Assembly (NCBI GenBank): GCA_946530505.1
Contig: CAMNAD010000058.1
Coordinates: forward strand, 1-8,664
DNA: 8,664 nucleotides
Source: an uncultured Bacteroidales bacterium
Lineage (GTDB): Bacteria; Bacteroidota; Bacteroidia; Bacteroidales; UBA932
Direction: 5' to 3'
The position numbers and the translations under genes were made by a program. Below the pieces are notes generated by a model. It ran no database searches. It worked only from the letters and a program-made list of their open reading frames with translations, and was not told where the DNA came from. Positions 6,382 through 8,664 of this stretch are shown piece by piece; the stretch's first letter is position 1; each line of letters opens with the position of its first letter.

Positions 6382-7965
6382 ATGACGGCCCTCTTTTCTC
6401 TGCTTCGCCACCCCGGCCTTGCGGCTTCTGCCGGACTTCTGGCTGCCATGCTGCTTCCCGGCTGCTCACGCACGTACGGCCCAGTGCCGAGCGAGGCCCA
6501 GCTCGAATGGCAGAAGATGGAATACAACATGTTCGTGCACTTCGGCCCCAACACTTTCAGCGGTGCTGAATGGGGAGACGGCACGGAGGCGGAAGATATC
6601 TTCTGCCCCACGGACCTGGACTGCCGGCAGTGGGCGCGGATCGCCCGGGACGCCGGCATGAAGGGGATAATCCTCACCGCCAAGCATCACGACGGATTCT
6701 GCCTATGGCCTTCATCCACCAGCACCCATACCGTTGCGCAGAGTTGCTGGCGCGGCGGCAAGGGAGATGTGCTGGCCGAGCTTTCCGCGGCCTGCAGGGA
6801 ATACGGACTGAAGTTCGGGGTGTATGTCTCGCCCTGGGACAGGAACCATCCCGCCTATGGCACTCCGGAATATAACAAGGTGTTCGCCACGGCTTTGGAG
6901 GAGGTGCACTCGAACTACGGCGAGGTGTTCGAACAGTGGTTCGACGGAGCCTGCGGCGAGGGTCCTTCCGGCAAGAAGCAGGAATATGACTGGCCTCTTT
7001 TTCATTCGGTGGTACGGCGCCTGAGTCCGCAGGCCATCATGTTCAGCGACGTGGGGCCCGGATGCCGCTGGATGGGGAACGAGCGCGGGATTGCCGGCGA
7101 GACCAATTGGAGCCGGCTGGACACGGAAGGGTTTACTCCCGGTGCCGGCGCGCCTCCGCGGGACACCCTGCAATGCGGGAATGTGCACGGCGCGCACTGG
7201 ATTCCCGCCGAGGTCGACGTTTCCATCCGCCCCGGCTGGTTCTGGAAGGAGAGCGAGAATTCTTCGGTGAAGAGCGTGGAGCAGCTGGCTGACATCTGGT
7301 TTTCGAGTGTGGGAAGGAATGCCCTGCTGTTGTTGAATGTGCCTCCGGACACACGCGGACGTATCTGCGAAGTGGATTCGCTGAGGCTGATGGAGTTCCG
7401 CGACTGGCGGGAAGCCGTGTTCGGGCTTGACCTGGCAGACGGAGCCGTCGTGAAAGTGCGGCGCGTTGGTGATATGGCCGGGGTGGCGTGCAAACCGTTA
7501 TGCGTGGAACTGGAACTTCCGGAAATGCGGACATTCGACGTTGTAGAACTGCGCGAAAACATCTCCCGCGGACAGCGTATCAGTTCTTTCGTCATCCAGA
7601 TCCCAGAAAACGATGCCGGTTGGAAAACAATCGCCGAAGGAACCACCATCGGATACAAGCGGCTCCTCCGCATCCCGGAATGCCGCACCCGGCGCATCCG
7701 CGTCGTGATAACCGGCTCCTATGCCCGCCCTCTCATCGACGGAGTGTCTCTGTACCATTCGCCGGTCAGTCAAAGTGTTGATATTCAGCGAGATGCTGAA
7801 AACAAATCGGCCAATTTCGTATCTGCATTCGGCAGTTATGAGCGCATCAGCGCGAACGGCGGAGGGCGGTCCGCAGGACTAAGCCCGGGAGCCGCGGGGT
7901 ACTTTAGGGGCAGAGCCCCTGAAAAGACAACATCTGCATTCGGCAGTTATGCCGAATGCAGATAG
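6382..7965 (+). CDS. GH29 alpha-L-fucosidase lipoprotein with odd C-terminal tail
   Basis: A 527-residue protein that would release alpha-linked L-fucose. The lipoprotein signal ends LLPGC (Cys28). Catalytic-domain motifs: YNMFVHFGPNTF (48-59), AKHHDGFCLW (100-109), FGVYVSPWDRN (145-155), WFDGA with the likely nucleophile Asp188, and WMGNERG with Glu234 as one acid/base candidate (Glu240 in GET is another). LLLLNVPP (315-322) closes the barrel. A C-terminal beta-sandwich (about 345-460) ends GVSLYHSP, a usual end point in this family. The tail beyond about 461 has no recognisable fold, is rich in Ser, Gly, Ala and Arg, and contains SAFGSY twice (481-486 and 518-523) from a DNA direct repeat. 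The native stop has probably been lost. It follows the BNR gene by 1 bp, so it is co-transcribed, and it overlaps the convergent DUF1963 gene by 19 bp. Confidence 0.88.
   Translation: MTALFSLLRHPGLAASAGLLAAMLLPGCSRTYGPVPSEAQLEWQKMEYNMFVHFGPNTFSGAEWGDGTEAEDIFCPTDLDCRQWARIARDAGMKGIILTAKHHDGFCLWPSSTSTHTVAQSCWRGGKGDVLAELSAACREYGLKFGVYVSPWDRNHPAYGTPEYNKVFATALEEVHSNYGEVFEQWFDGACGEGPSGKKQEYDWPLFHSVVRRLSPQAIMFSDVGPGCRWMGNERGIAGETNWSRLDTEGFTPGAGAPPRDTLQCGNVHGAHWIPAEVDVSIRPGWFWKESENSSVKSVEQLADIWFSSVGRNALLLLNVPPDTRGRICEVDSLRLMEFRDWREAVFGLDLADGAVVKVRRVGDMAGVACKPLCVELELPEMRTFDVVELRENISRGQRISSFVIQIPENDAGWKTIAEGTTIGYKRLLRIPECRTRRIRVVITGSYARPLIDGVSLYHSPVSQSVDIQRDAENKSANFVSAFGSYERISANGGGRSAGLSPGAAGYFRGRAPEKTTSAFGSYAECR
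7821..7840 (+). repeat. 20-bp direct repeat, copy 1
   Basis: These 20 bases (beginning ATCTGCATTCGGC) are repeated exactly at 7932-7951, 111 bp away. That is a multiple of three, so both copies read SAFGSY in the fucosidase frame. The bases on either side differ between copies. The first 13 bases occur a third time, inverted, at 7951-7963. Confidence 0.9.
7906..7920. repeat. Short GC hairpin (AGGGGC-AGA-GCCCCT)
   Basis: Two 6-bp arms pair perfectly around the loop AGA, inside the tail of the fucosidase gene between the two 20-bp repeats. The core 14 bases also occur on the minus strand at 2315-2328, in the 3' part of the GH106-like gene. There is no T-run on the plus strand, so it is not a convincing terminator by itself. 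Confidence 0.5.
7932..7951 (+). repeat. 20-bp direct repeat, copy 2
   Basis: Exact second copy of 7821-7840. It forms the left arm and loop of the hairpin at 7932-7963. Confidence 0.9.
7932..7963 (-). terminator. 13-bp-stem hairpin between convergent genes, possible terminator
   Basis: ATCTGCATTCGGC (7932-7944) and its exact complement (7951-7963) enclose a 6-nt loop. On the minus strand the hairpin is followed by the T-rich stretch GTTGTCTTTT, which would suit a terminator for the DUF1963 gene. That gene's TAA lies in the loop. On the plus strand there is no T-run, but the structure could still block opposing transcription. The fucosidase stop (TAG, 7963-7965) overlaps the end of the right arm. 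Confidence 0.5.
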
Positions 7966-8624
7966 CAGCGCACAGCATCCCAGCGGCGGGCGGCAAGGTC
8001 GGCGGGAGAGATGAGGAAGTTCAGCATCCCGCAGTCGAAGAAACGCAGGTCCCAATCGTCGTTGCCGTCGATTTGAAGCAGCGAAATCATCCCCGGCAAA
8101 TCCTGCTGCACCTCCTCGAAGAAAGGTTTTCCGAGCAGGCGGAAACCATCGTCCATCGAACCCACAGGTGCAAAAGACAAGCCCACGGCAGGCAGGCACG
8201 CCTCGCTGCCATCATCATATAAAATGCTGTGAGTATGGAGATTGTCGCAGGTCGGAGAATACAGCACCTTGAAATACGGTGCTTCCCACTCCCCCATGCC
8301 TGGGGAAAGGGCGGCATCGAGGTTGCCGAGGAAGTAGTCGAGCGCACCGAAGAAATACAGCATGCCCTCGTGAGGTAGGACACCCTTGGGATCAAGGGGC
8401 GCAAGGTCCGAGCAGCGTATCTGGCAGATGAAGGTCAGGGGATCGTCGTACTCGTCGACGGCATCCTTCCCGTCTTCGTCGACATACTCATCGCGAACCG
8501 GTACTTCCGGATACTCCAGATCTTCCGGCATATCCGGGAATCCCCACCACTTGCTGCGCCCGAAAAGCGCGTCGGCAGTAGCGGAACTGCCGGCGACTTT
8601 ACCGAAATGAATACCAATAGCCAT
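7947..8624 (-). CDS. DUF1963 (YwqG-like) family protein
   Basis: A 225-residue acidic protein without signal peptide or membrane segment, presumably cytoplasmic. Motifs recognised from the DUF1963/YwqG family: LTFICQI (63-69), GMLYFFG (87-93), LLQIDGNDD (182-190), FFDCGMLNFLI (195-205) and the C-terminal AARRWDAVRCYLHS (211-224). A loop of Asp, Glu and Tyr at 44-62 is very acidic. The biochemical role of the family is not established, so no function is given. The start at 8624 is the only sensible Met, preceded by a weak GGA in ACGGAAT. It is convergent with the fucosidase gene and not part of the glycan operons. Its last five codons and stop fall in the hairpin at 7932-7963. Only 40 bp upstream are visible, and no clear -7 box is there. 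Confidence 0.75.
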   Translation of the reverse strand: MAIGIHFGKVAGSSATADALFGRSKWWGFPDMPEDLEYPEVPVRDEYVDEDGKDAVDEYDDPLTFICQIRCSDLAPLDPKGVLPHEGMLYFFGALDYFLGNLDAALSPGMGEWEAPYFKVLYSPTCDNLHTHSILYDDGSEACLPAVGLSFAPVGSMDDGFRLLGKPFFEEVQQDLPGMISLLQIDGNDDWDLRFFDCGMLNFLISPADLAARRWDAVRCYLHSA

Positions 8625-8664
8625 ATTCCGTTAATTTTCTGCAAGATAGTAATTTTTAAAACAC

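Noticed and set aside
5601..6683. 360-codon open frame on the minus strand across the BNR and fucosidase genes
   Set aside because: It spans two well-supported genes on the other strand and shows no family motif.
7784..7800. TTCAGC-GAGAT-GCTGAA hairpin as a terminator after the fucosidase domain
   Set aside because: The stem is only 6 bp with modest GC, and no T-run follows on either strand.
8625..8664. Promoter for the DUF1963 gene
   Set aside because: The 40 visible bases are AT-rich, but the nearest candidate (TATCTTGC on the minus strand) matches TAnnTTTG poorly and no -33 element is evident.

Overview
The window looks like a piece of a Bacteroidota genome, most likely a GC-rich member of the Bacteroidales (inference). 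Three things point there: enzyme families typical of the group (GH106-like, GH29 and GxDLY/SGNH proteins), lipoprotein or Sec signals on all four glycan-type enzymes, and sequences matching the Bacteroidota promoter -7 consensus TAnnTTTG, with no strong Shine-Dalgarno sites. No rRNA, tRNA, CRISPR array or SusC/SusD pair is visible.

Positions 1-1203 hold a mobile-element unit: a single-tyrosine HUH (Y1, IS200/REP-associated type) transposase gene between two 115-bp direct repeats, each with a hairpin. The left hairpin is a perfect 32-bp palindrome and the right one has decayed. The right repeat runs into the 3' end of the next gene.

Positions 1192-7965 hold a compact glycan-degradation locus of two divergent two-gene operons. 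Leftward (minus strand) are a GH106-like lipoprotein and, 4 bp after it, a secreted GxDLY/SGNH hydrolase (probable carbohydrate esterase). Rightward (plus strand) are a BNR/sialidase-fold lipoprotein and, 1 bp after it, a GH29 alpha-L-fucosidase lipoprotein. Only 31 bp separate the two start codons of the divergent pair. That gap holds two facing -7 boxes in exact rotational symmetry, each 5 nt from its ATG, so both transcripts are probably leaderless or nearly so. Together the enzymes would strip deoxy-sugars (rhamnose-like, fucose) and ester groups from a branched glycan at the cell envelope. The substrate could be pectin-type or host mucin-type and cannot be settled from the sequence.

Positions 7820-8664 hold a DUF1963 (YwqG-like) gene on the minus strand, convergent with the fucosidase gene and overlapping it by 19 bp. 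The overlap sits in a 13-bp-stem hairpin. The last ~65 codons of the fucosidase gene look like read-through into intergenic sequence that carries 20-bp direct repeats.

The points most worth a second look are the paired repeats around the transposase, the symmetric divergent promoter, the BNR protein that lacks the sialidase RIP arginine, and the repeat-bearing tail of the fucosidase.
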